64,000 nt of DNA from Streptomyces sp. NBC_01775 (lineage in GTDB: Bacteria > Actinomycetota > Actinomycetes > Streptomycetales > Streptomycetaceae): positions 434,001-498,000 of the forward strand of contig NZ_CP109104.1 of assembly GCF_035917675.1 (NCBI RefSeq). Direction: 5' to 3'. Below the pieces are notes generated by a model that saw only the letters and a program-made list of their open reading frames with translations, ran no database searches and was not told the origin of the DNA. Made by a program: the position numbers and the translations under genes. Shown here one piece after another: positions 54,272-61,671 of the stretch (the stretch's first letter is position 1; each line of letters begins with the position of its first letter).

Positions 54272-56314
54272 CTACGTGATCGAGATGGCCCGCCAGTGGG
54301 GTCGGTTGGCGAGGTTGTCGACGGAGCCGGTACTGACGTGCAGGTAGCCGCCGCGATAGGTGCTGTTGGTGACGGTGAGCGTCACGTCCGGTTCGACGTC
54401 CGTGCGGGTGAGGATGAGCTGCGTCGGCGTGATCTGAAGCTCGAACGTCATCCAGTTGCCTGCCGTCGGCGCCGTTGTGGCGATGGTGCCGAGCTGCGTA
54501 CCGGAGGTCACTCCGGCGGTGTGGCTGTAGAGCTGCATGTCGCCGTTGCCGCGTAGCAGCATGTGATAGCCGCCGGTGGCGTTGGCGCTGTTGAACGCAT
54601 ACTTCGAATCGTCGGGTTTGCAGAACGCGATCCCCGAGTGCTGCGTGCTGCCGGGCAGCCCGTCCCACATCATCGACCACCTGATCGTGTAGCCCGACGC
54701 CAGCGTCGGGCACAGGCTCCCAAGCAGAGCCGCCTGATTGGGCAGCACGTCAAGGTACGCGTCCGAAGCCGCGCCATACTTCAAGGCGTACACGGGATCG
54801 TAGTTCGCGGCGCCCAAGTCACCCGGCGTCTTGATCTTGCTGGCGAAGTCATCGGCAGTCCGCACCGGCGTCGACCGCGACAGGTACAGCAACTGCGAGC
54901 ACATCAGCCCTTGGACACCCAGCCCCGTCAGCCGCGTCACCTCGGACCTCCTGTGCACCTCCCAGCACATGACCGGCTTCCCGCGCGCTACGACAGCCGC
55001 GATCCGCGCGTCCGACATGGTGTGCGGGACGCCCCAGAGATCGACGTTGCTCGCGACTGCGTCCATCTGCCCATCGGTCGTGCCTGCGTCCACATAGGCC
55101 CACACCGTGTACCCGTTGGACTTGGCCCAGGTCAGCGTGTTGCTGGCGTAGTACGCCTTCCACACCACCGACTTGGCGGCCCCGGGGTACTGCGAGAGCA
55201 GCGCCTGCACAGCGGGTACGGAGGGGTTGCTCTTGGCTTCGAGGAAGATGACGACGCGGCCGAGGAGGCGGTCGAGGACCTCGCGCAACGTGGGGAGCTT
55301 CTGGTTCGACCAGCCGGCCCCCAGCAGCGAGGCGCCGATGTCGACGGTCACGGTCTCGCGCAGCGCCGCATACGGCTTGTCGCTGACGTTCCCGGTGCCG
55401 TTGGTGGTGCGGTCGAGGGTCTGGTCGTGGATACACACGGGCACGTTGTCGGCCGTGACGTTGACCGACACCTCGATGGCTCTCGCGCCCGCGTTCACGG
55501 ACGCGTCATACCCGACCAGCGTGTGCTCAGGGAACTCGCCGCCGCTGCCTCTGTGGGCAACGTAGAACGGGGTCGTAGCCAGCAGGCTCGTCACGGACGC
55601 GGCGTCGAACTGCGAGGCCCCGACGAGCCCGAGGTTCGTGCGGGCGGACGCTGCGGATGAGAGGTCGCTCAGGTTGGCGGTCTTCGCGAGACGGCCACCC
55701 ACAGCGGTGTCGGTGTAGGCGGTGGCGTCGGTCTGGAGCGAGTCGAGCCACTGCTGCTCGGTGCCGACGAAGCCCTCGTCGACGGCGACCTGGTAGGCCG
55801 AACGGCCGTCGGTGCCGTCCTGCCCGTCGTCACCCGCGGGCCCGCGCAGAGACGTCAGCCATTCTTCCTCGGTGCCTTCGAAGCCGTCCGCGACGGCGAG
55901 GACGTAGGCGGAGGCCCCGTCGATGCCGGGGAGACCTTGGGGCCCGGCAACGGTGAGGTACTCACCCTCGGCGGGGTCGGTGGGCGCCACTTCGGCGAGG
56001 TCGACGAGGGGTTCGGCGAGGGGCAGTGCGAGCGGGTAGGAGCGTCCGGGCTCGTCGTACCAGTGCTCGGTGACCCTGTACGTCCAGTCGACGGGGGTCA
56101 CGTCGGGGTCGTCGGTGGCGAGGAGCTCGGCCTCTATCTCGCCGTCGGCGTTGGCTTTCGCGGTGATGATGCCGAGGATGATGACGCCGTGCGTCGCCGA
56201 CGTGAGGACGGCCGGCTCGGGCCGGAAGGTCACGCCTCCGGTACGCGGGCCGCCGTCCGGCTTCAGATACGTGCCAGTGACCGTGACCGTCGCGAGACCA
56301 GCAGGGAGAGCCAT
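54272..56314 (-). CDS. Tail fibre with collagen-like repeat and glycerophosphodiesterase domain
   Basis: 680 residues; ATG 56314 has GGGAGG 4 nt upstream. N-terminal beta domain (about 1-130), collagen-like Gly-X-Y segments GPQGLPGIDG and GPAGDDGQDGTDG (about 135-185), then a GDPD TIM-barrel (about 250-480) with HRGSGGEFPEHT and CIHDQTLDRTTNGTG, and a C-terminal beta-sandwich lectin-like domain (about 530-680). GDPD domains hydrolyse glycerophosphodiesters, including wall teichoic acids. Such a domain on a fibre suggests receptor degradation at adsorption. Unusually, it lies upstream of the terminase genes. Confidence 0.85.
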   Translation of the reverse strand: MALPAGLATVTVTGTYLKPDGGPRTGGVTFRPEPAVLTSATHGVIILGIITAKANADGEIEAELLATDDPDVTPVDWTYRVTEHWYDEPGRSYPLALPLAEPLVDLAEVAPTDPAEGEYLTVAGPQGLPGIDGASAYVLAVADGFEGTEEEWLTSLRGPAGDDGQDGTDGRSAYQVAVDEGFVGTEQQWLDSLQTDATAYTDTAVGGRLAKTANLSDLSSAASARTNLGLVGASQFDAASVTSLLATTPFYVAHRGSGGEFPEHTLVGYDASVNAGARAIEVSVNVTADNVPVCIHDQTLDRTTNGTGNVSDKPYAALRETVTVDIGASLLGAGWSNQKLPTLREVLDRLLGRVVIFLEAKSNPSVPAVQALLSQYPGAAKSVVWKAYYASNTLTWAKSNGYTVWAYVDAGTTDGQMDAVASNVDLWGVPHTMSDARIAAVVARGKPVMCWEVHRRSEVTRLTGLGVQGLMCSQLLYLSRSTPVRTADDFASKIKTPGDLGAANYDPVYALKYGAASDAYLDVLPNQAALLGSLCPTLASGYTIRWSMMWDGLPGSTQHSGIAFCKPDDSKYAFNSANATGGYHMLLRGNGDMQLYSHTAGVTSGTQLGTIATTAPTAGNWMTFELQITPTQLILTRTDVEPDVTLTVTNSTYRGGYLHVSTGSVDNLANRPHWRAISIT

Positions 56315-56384
56315 TGGGCCTCCCCTCGGCGTGCATCTGGGTCCTGCTGCCCGGCCCCTCCCAGAACCGGGCAGCAGGGGTCTG

Positions 56385-56768
56385 TCAGCAGCCCAGCTCG
56401 TCGAGTGGGACTTCAGTGCGGAAGGGTCGCGGGTTCGTGCCGGGCAACGGCTCTGCTCCACGTATCCACGCGCGGGCCCTTGAAGTCGGCACCGTTTCAT
56501 TTGGCGTCACGTTGAAGACATCCGCATCGACGACAGGGACGAGCAGGTGGATTGGTGCGACATCGAACACTCGGGCCAAAGCCAGCGATTCGTTGACGGT
56601 GATGTTGGCTCGCTTGCCGTTCTCGACGTTGGTCACGATCTGCCGGTCCCACGGAATTCCAACCTTGGCCATGTGCTTAGCCAGTTCTGATGCGGTCCAG
56701 CCGTGGCGTCCCCGCAGGGCTCGTATGCGCCGCATGATGATCTTCGTTGTCTCGGAGACTTCAGCCAT
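56385..56768 (-). CDS. XRE-family (Cro/C1-type) regulator
   Basis: 127 residues; ATG 56768 has GGAG 5 nt upstream. Helix-turn-helix at about 12-65 (IRALRGRHGWTASELAKHM, IVTNVENGKRANI), followed by helical FDVAPIHLLVPVVD. The C-terminus is not a LexA-type autocleavage domain. Possible phage repressor or early/late switch protein; just upstream of the late fibre gene. Confidence 0.85.
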   Translation of the reverse strand: MAEVSETTKIIMRRIRALRGRHGWTASELAKHMAKVGIPWDRQIVTNVENGKRANITVNESLALARVFDVAPIHLLVPVVDADVFNVTPNETVPTSRARAWIRGAEPLPGTNPRPFRTEVPLDELGC

Positions 56769-56787
56769 TTCCACTCCAGGGTGTGGC

Positions 56788-56821
56788 GGAAGCCCCGGTC
56801 CCTGGATGGCTCGGGGCTTCC
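56788..56821. terminator. Hairpin upstream of XRE gene
   Basis: GGAAGCCCCG / CGGGGCTTCC, 10-bp stem, 14-nt loop. It and the next hairpin lie between the regulator and the gene at 56937-57179. Confidence 0.6.
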
Positions 56822-56859
56822 TTCCCGCGCGGATCAAGCGCGGGCGTCAACGGGATGGT

Positions 56860-56894
56860 GGTGGCCGCCCCGAGCCCTCGACGGGGCGGCCACC
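56860..56894. terminator. Strong hairpin terminator
   Basis: 13-bp perfect stem GGTGGCCGCCCCG / CGGGGCGGCCACC, 9-nt loop, downstream of the 56937-57179 gene. Confidence 0.75.
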
Positions 56895-56936
56895 TACGGG
56901 GCTCAACAGACCAGGGGGAAGGCCGGAGCACCCGAG

Positions 56937-57179
56937 TCAGGCAGCGCGGGGTGCGCGCTGCGGTGTGGGCCGGTAGGTGCGGGCCAGTTGCTCGATTTCG
57001 GGGAGGGCGTACATGGTGCGGGCGAAATGCCCGTTACCGAGGGGCCGACCGTCACCGTCGAACCGCCGGACCTTGCCGCGTGACGCCCACTTGCGGATCA
57101 CCTGAGCGGGCACCCCGGTCCGGGCTTCGGCTTCGTGGACGAACACGAGGTCTTCGACCTGGAGGTAGATGACGTCCAC
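56937..57179 (-). CDS. Small MerR/excisionase-like HTH protein
   Basis: 80 residues from GTG 57179 (AGGGGGTGGATT upstream). HEAEARTGVPAQVIRKWASRGKVRRFDGDGR, in outline, with RTMYALPEIEQLART after it, is the winged helix layout of MerR-like HTH_17 or excisionase proteins. A second candidate directionality factor or early regulator. Flanked by terminators on both sides, so a separate unit. Confidence 0.65.
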   Translation of the reverse strand: MDVIYLQVEDLVFVHEAEARTGVPAQVIRKWASRGKVRRFDGDGRPLGNGHFARTMYALPEIEQLARTYRPTPQRAPRAA

Positions 57180-57203
57180 AATCCACCCCCTGGCATGACG
57201 AAA

Positions 57204-57223
57204 CCCCCGCGCGTTGGCGGGGG
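57204..57223. terminator. Hairpin terminator
   Basis: CCCCCGC / GCGGGGG, 7-bp stem with 6-nt loop, downstream of the small membrane protein gene at 57292-57552. Confidence 0.6.
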
Positions 57224-57291
57224 CTCGGTGGCTTGAGGGCGCAATGAGCCCGTCTGCGACGAGTGTGACATGACCCGGGATCTTCCGGCAA

Positions 57292-57552
57292 CTACCGCCG
57301 CGCGAGGCGCCGCTGGCGGCTGGCGTTCTCGCACACCGCCCCATACAGGGGCAGGCCGACGGCGGCGATCAGGTTGAAGATGAGCGTGTCGTGCCCGGCA
57401 GCTGCGACCCCGAGCCCGACGCACACGTACAGGACAACGACGGCCCCGAAAACGACCAAGGGCTCGACACGCTCAAAGGTGGCGTGCTTGAACGCGCACC
57501 ACAGACGGATGTTGAGCCTGAAGCCGGCGCGGGCGAGGCGGACAGCAAACAT
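57292..57552 (-). CDS. Small membrane protein
   Basis: 86 residues; ATG 57552 has AAGGAG upstream. Two hydrophobic helices (about 30-52 and 58-74: LVVFGAVVVLYVCVGLGVAAA and LIFNLIAAVGLPLYGAV in outline) with basic ends. No recognised domain. Confidence 0.6.
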   Translation of the reverse strand: MFAVRLARAGFRLNIRLWCAFKHATFERVEPLVVFGAVVVLYVCVGLGVAAAGHDTLIFNLIAAVGLPLYGAVCENASRQRRLARR

Positions 57553-57805
57553 GGCGGGCTCCTTCGGGTCAGGTCCAGTGTGCCGGGTTTCATTCCGGCG
57601 AGGAGGGCGGGCGGGGCCGACTGCTCTGTATGGGTCTCTCGTTCACGGTGCAGGCGTCGTCACAGGCCTTGTGCGCGCGTGAACTGGCCCGCCTGTGCCA
57701 GGCGTTGGGTGCAGCGCCGTGTCTGTCGCCTCGTGAGATTTTGCCGGGCAGCGGGCGGTGGATCGCCCGCGCCCGGCCCGAGCCCTGTGAGCCCCAGCGC
57801 CCGGG

Positions 57806-58033
57806 TCAGTCCTCTTCGGGGTAGGCGATCTCGATCAGTTCCCACTGCCCGTAGGGGACGGACCATTTCTCGACGCGAATCCGTTCGGTGCGGCTCTCCC
57901 CTGCGGCGATCCGCTCCTTCTCTGCGATGACTTCGCGGTAGGTCGCGGGCTCGGACCGGTGCTTCGTCTCGTGCAGGCCGGAGGGGATCGTGTACAGCAG
58001 ACGCCACGGCTTCGACGGTCGCTTCGCGGGCAT
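57806..58033 (-). CDS. Small hypothetical protein
   Basis: 75 residues; ATG 58033 follows AAGGAGACC. KPWRLLYTIPSGLHETKHRSE, in outline, then a helix YREVIAEKERIAAGE and a beta segment GQWELIEIAYPEED. No known domain. Directly follows the Cys-protein fragment. Confidence 0.6.
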   Translation of the reverse strand: MPAKRPSKPWRLLYTIPSGLHETKHRSEPATYREVIAEKERIAAGESRTERIRVEKWSVPYGQWELIEIAYPEED

Positions 58034-58035
58034 GA

Positions 58036-58161
58036 TCAGGTCTCCTTGGTGAGTGCGAGGCAGTCGGTGCACCAGGTCTCGCCGGGCTTGTCGAGCTTCA
58101 GCGGCACCTCCCGTTTCCCGCCGCTCATGACGATGCCGTCCTCGTCACTGCACGCGATCAG
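58036..58161 (-). pseudogene. Fragment similar to the 29708-29935 Cys protein (remnant or CTG-started gene)
   Basis: Encodes LIACSDEDGIVMSGGKREV, then LKLDKPGETWCTDCLALTKET, clearly matching the C-terminal half of the protein upstream of the integrase. Upstream in the same frame there is no ATG, GTG or TTG start. A CTG overlaps the previous stop (CTGA), which would be a rare coupled start; otherwise it is a decayed copy. Confidence 0.55.
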
Positions 58162-58454
58162 TCCTCGTCGTAGCCGCCATAGTCCTTGATCGACTCCGGT
58201 CGCGGGATGAGGGCGGGAGCGTGATCGTCGTCGGGGGCGGCCCAGATCATGCGGACCTGCACACCGCTCGTGATCTCAGGCATGTAGCGGGGCTCGTCCG
58301 CAGGCCATACATCGGGCCACGCGCCGGTGAGCCCTCCCGCAGCGTCCACCTTCTGATTCTGCGGAGGCCAGAACGCCTTCGGTTCCCACCGGGCCTGGCC
58401 ATCCCAGGGCCCACCGATGTATGAGATCTTCCGCTCGAAGTCGGGGTCAGGCAT
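58158..58454 (-). CDS. Small hypothetical phage protein
   Basis: 98 residues; ATG 58454 has GAGGAGGAG 4 nt upstream. ISYIGGPWDGQARWEPK is a motif seen in many small actinophage proteins; the remainder is Pro/Asp-rich (RPESIKDYGGYDED). Function unknown. Its stop overlaps the Cys-protein fragment. Confidence 0.6.
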   Translation of the reverse strand: MPDPDFERKISYIGGPWDGQARWEPKAFWPPQNQKVDAAGGLTGAWPDVWPADEPRYMPEITSGVQVRMIWAAPDDDHAPALIPRPESIKDYGGYDED

Positions 58455-58465
58455 CGAACTCCTCC

Positions 58466-59179
58466 TCAATCCGTTAGGTCCGCGACGAGCACGGTCGCGT
58501 TGTCGGCGTGTGCCGGTGCCCGGTCGTTCGCCTCCCGGACCACGGTTCGGGCAGCCAGGCCCGGTGTGCCGTCGAGGAAGTCGGCCACGTCCAGGCAGGA
58601 ATCCTCCAGCGGCTCATACGCCCCGTCGGACGCCAGCAGCAGCCGACCCGACATGGGCCGGGACACGGCCCCGATCAGCGGCTGCTCGCCCAACTCGGGG
58701 ACGACCGACGTGTTTCCCAGCCACGATGTGACCTGGTTTCGCGAGTACACGCCGGCCGCCTGCCCGCGGTCGAGGAGTACCTGCCGCATGTTGTGGTCGA
58801 CGGTCAGCCGCTCCGCCTTCCCGTCGACGAGGAGGTAGGCGCGGGAGTCGCCGCACCAGGCGACGGTCAGGCGATGCCCGGGTCGGGCAACGGCGACGAC
58901 GGCCACTGCGGACGGCAGGTCGTTGTACGGATTGCCGCGGCCCTCCTCGGCGGCGGCCTGGGCGTAGGTGCGGGTGAGGCCGGCTTCGGCGTCGGCGAGT
59001 GTCGCGGCGGCTCGGGCGAGGCGGCGGGCCATGGTTCGGGTCCAGCCGCGGATCTCGTTGCTGGAGCCGATGCCGTCGAGGAGGGCGTAGGCGCGGACGT
59101 GGTTGTGGGTGTAGGTGGCGGTCGCGTCGCACTGGTGGGAGCGCGTCCCGATCGTCTGGTGGCTGGCGTGCGTGGACAT
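58466..59179 (-). CDS. PP2C-family serine/threonine phosphatase
   Basis: 237 residues with the metal-dependent PP2C blocks: LLDGIGSS (metal Asp), AWCGDSRAYLL (motif with Asp), LLASDGAYEPLE (metal Asp) and DNATVLVADL at the C-terminus. Residue order and length fit a stand-alone PPM/SpoIIE-type phosphatase. It would remove phosphate from Ser/Thr in host or phage proteins. It is unusual as cargo in an early-region phage operon and may modulate host signalling; substrate unknown. Confidence 0.85.
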   Translation of the reverse strand: MSTHASHQTIGTRSHQCDATATYTHNHVRAYALLDGIGSSNEIRGWTRTMARRLARAAATLADAEAGLTRTYAQAAAEEGRGNPYNDLPSAVAVVAVARPGHRLTVAWCGDSRAYLLVDGKAERLTVDHNMRQVLLDRGQAAGVYSRNQVTSWLGNTSVVPELGEQPLIGAVSRPMSGRLLLASDGAYEPLEDSCLDVADFLDGTPGLAARTVVREANDRAPAHADNATVLVADLTD

Positions 59180-59242
59180 GGCGGCTCCTGTGTGGCCAGT
59201 GCTGGGAGAAGGGTTGTCGCGGAGTCTGGCGGGGGCTGGGGC

Positions 59243-59275
59243 GGGCCGCCGCGCGGGGGAGGTACGCGGCGGCCC
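59243..59275. terminator. Hairpin terminator
   Basis: 11-bp perfect stem GGGCCGCCGCG / CGCGGCGGCCC, loop 11 nt, between the 59283-59777 gene and the PP2C gene. Confidence 0.7.
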
Positions 59276-59282
59276 GAGGTCT

Positions 59283-59777
59283 TCAGGCGACCTGCACGGG
59301 AGTGACCCGCAGGCCCGGCGCCGGGCGGCAATCCCTGTCGACGGGCGCCGGGTACAAGGTCACCCCTTCGCCGATCGGCGCGTTCCGTTCGTGCACGTCG
59401 CGCAGCATGCCCGGGACAGCGGCCTCGTCGTCGTCGCCCGCCTGATCGATGAGGACCCACTCGCCGGGGTGGCGGCGCCAGATACCGTCCCGGTCGGGGT
59501 ACAGGTCGTCGTCGGTCACGGTCCGGAACACGTCGACCCCGAACTCGGCCGCGTGCGACGCTGCGTTGCAAGTGGCGACGATCAGCACGTCCCCGACGCG
59601 GGCCGCAGACAACACCGTCACCTCGGGCCCGGTTACGCCGTGCGCGGCGAGCGCCGCAACAGCCTGCCCACGAACCAGGTTGGCCTGCTGGAGGGCGTAC
59701 AGCTCACGGGCACAGCCGGGGCAAGTACGAAGGAAGCGCCCGGAGGCGGGGTGACGGCGGCAAGTCTGGAGCTGCAT
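59283..59777 (-). CDS. Hypothetical protein with N-terminal zinc-ribbon-like motif
   Basis: 164 residues; ATG 59777 follows AAGGGG. TCRRHPASG and CPGCARELYALQQ near the N-terminus look like a short zinc ribbon; the remainder is a mixed domain (GVTGPEVTVLSAARVGDVLIVATC, DDDLYPDRDGIWRRHPGEW, in outline) of unknown type. Divergent from the RHH-like gene across the palindrome pair, so probably its regulatory target. Confidence 0.6.
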   Translation of the reverse strand: MQLQTCRRHPASGRFLRTCPGCARELYALQQANLVRGQAVAALAAHGVTGPEVTVLSAARVGDVLIVATCNAASHAAEFGVDVFRTVTDDDLYPDRDGIWRRHPGEWVLIDQAGDDDEAAVPGMLRDVHERNAPIGEGVTLYPAPVDRDCRPAPGLRVTPVQVA

Positions 59778-59825
59778 GGTGGTCCCCTTCAGGCGGCGAG
59801 CAAGAGGCGGGCGGTTCTCATTCCG

Positions 59826-59876
59826 TGGTGGCTTGCCACCATCATGGCACTCCACTTGACCGGTGGCAAGCCACCA
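59826..59876. promoter_or_regulatory. Paired palindromic operators in divergent promoter region
   Basis: TGGTGGC-TT-GCCACCA (59826-59841) and GGTGGC-AA-GCCACC (59862-59875) lie 35 bp centre to centre, between the divergent genes. TTGACC (59856-59861) could be a -35 with the second palindrome directly behind it and TAGAAG (59877-59882) as a -10. Probable RHH-protein operators. Confidence 0.65.
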
Positions 59877-59890
59877 TAGAAGATTGCCCC

Positions 59891-60109
59891 ATGACCAGCC
59901 AAGAAGACCGCCGCAAACAACACCGTCACCGGCACAAGCAACGCGCCCTAAGAGGCATCGACGACCAACTCGCCGCCGACTTCGACGCAGCCGCCAAACC
60001 CGCCGGAGGACGCTCCGCAATCACCCGCGCATTCTGGGAGTGGTACGTGAACCGACCCGGCGCCCAACTCCCCGACCGCCCGGAACCCGACAACCACCCC
60101 CAGCCGTAA
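59891..60109 (+). CDS. Ribbon-helix-helix-like small regulator
   Basis: 72 residues: a basic N-terminus (RRKQHRHRHKQRALRG), then IDDQLAADFDAAAKPAGGRSAITRAFWEWYV, in outline, which is the beta-strand and two-helix pattern of plasmid/phage RHH proteins. The only plus-strand gene in the right arm, behind the paired palindromes. It probably represses its own promoter and the divergent gene. ATG 59891 has no clear ribosome-binding site (leaderless likely). Confidence 0.7.
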   Translation: MTSQEDRRKQHRHRHKQRALRGIDDQLAADFDAAAKPAGGRSAITRAFWEWYVNRPGAQLPDRPEPDNHPQP

Positions 60110-60118
60110 ACGCGAAGT

Positions 60119-60149
60119 GCCCCCGTCGAGCTGGGGGCTCGACGGGGGC
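60119..60149. terminator. Hairpin terminator after RHH gene
   Basis: 13-bp perfect stem GCCCCCGTCGAGC / GCTCGACGGGGGC, 5-nt loop. Confidence 0.8.
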
Positions 60150-60238
60150 CACGAGGGGGCGATGGGCCCCTGTCCTACGGTGCGGGCCCGCTTGTGCGGG
60201 CTGGTAGGGCCGGACGGTCCCGGACTACAGTGCGGACA

Positions 60239-60269
60239 CCGCCCCTCCCGCTAACCCCGGGAGGGGCGG
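60239..60269. terminator. Hairpin terminator at end of the leftward early operon
   Basis: 11-bp perfect stem CCGCCCCTCCC / GGGAGGGGCGG, loop 9 nt, adjacent to the stop of the 60274-60531 gene. Confidence 0.75.
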
Positions 60270-60273
60270 GCCG

Positions 60274-60531
60274 TCATGCGGCGGCCTGGGGCCTGGGGTC
60301 GACACCGGTGGCGGATACCCGCAGCCGCTCCCGCATGTACTCGGGAATGTCGGCGTCAGGGTGGTCGGCGACATACCGCTGAAGCTTCGCGATGCCATCC
60401 TCAGCGGCGAGGTACGCCTCCACGTCCTCCTCCTCCGTGCCCTCGAACGCGTAAGCGTCCGGGAACGCGACCACGAGCAGATCGTGCACGTACTTCCTCG
60501 GCGTCCAGCCAGGCGGAATCCAAGCGGTCAT
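60274..60531 (-). CDS. Small hypothetical protein, last gene of the early operon
   Basis: 85 residues. ATG 60531 overlaps the previous stop (ATGA). AWIPPGWTPRKYVHDLLVVAFPDAYAFEGTEEEDVEAYLAAEDGI, in outline, is acidic and helical. No recognised domain. Position after the coiled-coil gene and before a terminator marks the operon end. Confidence 0.55.
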   Translation of the reverse strand: MTAWIPPGWTPRKYVHDLLVVAFPDAYAFEGTEEEDVEAYLAAEDGIAKLQRYVADHPDADIPEYMRERLRVSATGVDPRPQAAA

Positions 60532-60830
60532 GCGGCCATCTCCATGTACTCGTCGCACATGTCGTCGAGGCCCCGCAGGCACTTACCGGCTCGCTTCAAC
60601 AGCACCTGCTGCTCCGCGCCCTCGCTCTGCACCGCGTCGGCGAGACACTCGGCGCCGGTGGCCAGGTCGCTGGTGTCGAACTGGGCCTTGTCGAGGTTGT
60701 GGAGCGCGTCGCCGAGGTGGCTCAGGAACGCGCTCGTGGTCCGCGCGCGCTGCTTCCGCTCCGCGACGGACGCAACACCCGTGCCGTACCTGGAGATGAA
60801 TGCTTCGGGGGTGAGGGACTTGTTGGTCAT
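60528..60830 (-). CDS. Small helical protein
   Basis: 100 residues; ATG 60830 has AGGAG upstream. Helix-rich with SRYGTGVASVAERKQRARTTSAFLS and a C-terminal AEQQVLLKRAGKCLRGLDDMCDEYM, in outline. No known domain. Confidence 0.55.
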   Translation of the reverse strand: MTNKSLTPEAFISRYGTGVASVAERKQRARTTSAFLSHLGDALHNLDKAQFDTSDLATGAECLADAVQSEGAEQQVLLKRAGKCLRGLDDMCDEYMEMAA

Positions 60831-60866
60831 CTTGCCTGCTCCTTCAGTTGATGTTGGTGGTGCTGT

Positions 60867-61007
60867 TCAGAACGGACACACAGCGGCGTCGGACGGGGGC
60901 AACGGCTCAGCCACCGGCGCATCGAACGCCAGCTCCGCAACCCACTCGCAGGCCGGGCCGCAGTACTGCCCGCAGCAAGGCGCCCCACAGTTCTCGCACT
61001 CGTTCAC
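60867..61007 (-). CDS. Tiny Cys-rich protein (46 aa), possible zinc knuckle
   Basis: From GTG 61007 with AGGAGG 4 nt upstream. Six cysteines in the first 20 residues, CENCGAPCCGQYCGPAC, and another at the C-terminus (VCPF). Likely binds one or two zinc ions. In the operon downstream of the FtsK/TraB-like gene. Function unknown. Confidence 0.55.
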   Translation of the reverse strand: MNECENCGAPCCGQYCGPACEWVAELAFDAPVAEPLPPSDAAVCPF

Positions 61008-61015
61008 GTCTCCTC

Positions 61016-61471
61016 CTACTTGTTGTTGGTCTTGGCCCACACGCCGTTGGTGCGACTGGTGCGCTGGTCCTGGTGGACCGGGCCCGAGTAGTGGTGGTGG
61101 TGCTCGGCCGGCGCAGCCTCCACGGTCTCCTTGGCCCGCCTGAACACCCGGGAGAGTGCGAGCATGAACGCGGGGGGCGCACCGGCGACGAGGCCGATGA
61201 CGACCGGGTCGGCGTTCCCCGACGCCCACAGCACCGCGGTCGCAGCCCCGCCCACAGCCACCGTCAGGACACTGCCCGACAGCATGAGCGCGCTGGCGTC
61301 CGTGGCACGCTGGCTCATCGGCGGCCGGCCCGGTTGCGCCACCGGCAGCGCGTCACCGACCAGCGGCGGCTTCGTGTCGTCCCGGTACGACGTCGGCGTG
61401 GCCTCGGCCAGCGCCTCCTCGACAGCGGCGACCAGTCGCCGGGCCTCGACGCGGTCGGCTGGCGCGGTCAC
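61016..61471 (-). CDS. Membrane protein (possible Spd-like spread protein)
   Basis: 151 residues from GTG 61471 (GGGGGGAGTC upstream; GTGA overlap). Two adjacent transmembrane helices (about 70-90 and 98-116: LSGSVLTVAVGGAATAVLWAS and PVVIGLVAGAPPAFMLALS, in outline) preceded by an Ala/Glu helix and followed by a His-rich basic tail (HHHHYSGP). Some Streptomyces plasmids and AICEs carry similar small two-helix Spd proteins near tra. The analogy is by size, topology and position only. Confidence 0.5.
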   Translation of the reverse strand: MTAPADRVEARRLVAAVEEALAEATPTSYRDDTKPPLVGDALPVAQPGRPPMSQRATDASALMLSGSVLTVAVGGAATAVLWASGNADPVVIGLVAGAPPAFMLALSRVFRRAKETVEAAPAEHHHHYSGPVHQDQRTSRTNGVWAKTNNK

Positions 61472-61671
61472 GACTCCCCCCTGCGGCGGGTGCTGGTGTG
61501 CCGGTAGCCGAAAGGGCCCGGCAAATCGACGGATGTGGTGCGGCGCCCGGTCGACGACCAGGTGCGCTTCGGCCCGTTCTTCGGGCCGACGGTGATCGAC
61601 CACGAGCGGCGGCCCACGTTCAGGCGGACACCGGGCAGGATGCGGATCGAGCGGCGGAACGTGACCGGCAT
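61468..61671 (-). CDS. DUF4236 domain protein
   Basis: 67 residues. FRRSIRILPGVRLNVGRRSWSITVG, in outline, followed by a Gly/Thr/Pro loop (PGPFGYRHTST) matches DUF4236, a short beta-rich domain of unknown function found in many bacteria and phages. Overlaps both neighbours (TGATG and GTGA). Confidence 0.7.
   Translation of the reverse strand: MPVTFRRSIRILPGVRLNVGRRSWSITVGPKNGPKRTWSSTGRRTTSVDLPGPFGYRHTSTRRRGES

Noticed and set aside
57630..57824. Plus-strand 64-codon frame in a gap of the right arm
   Set aside because: No ribosome-binding site, opposite to surrounding operon, overlaps the end of a better supported minus gene. Possible but unsupported.
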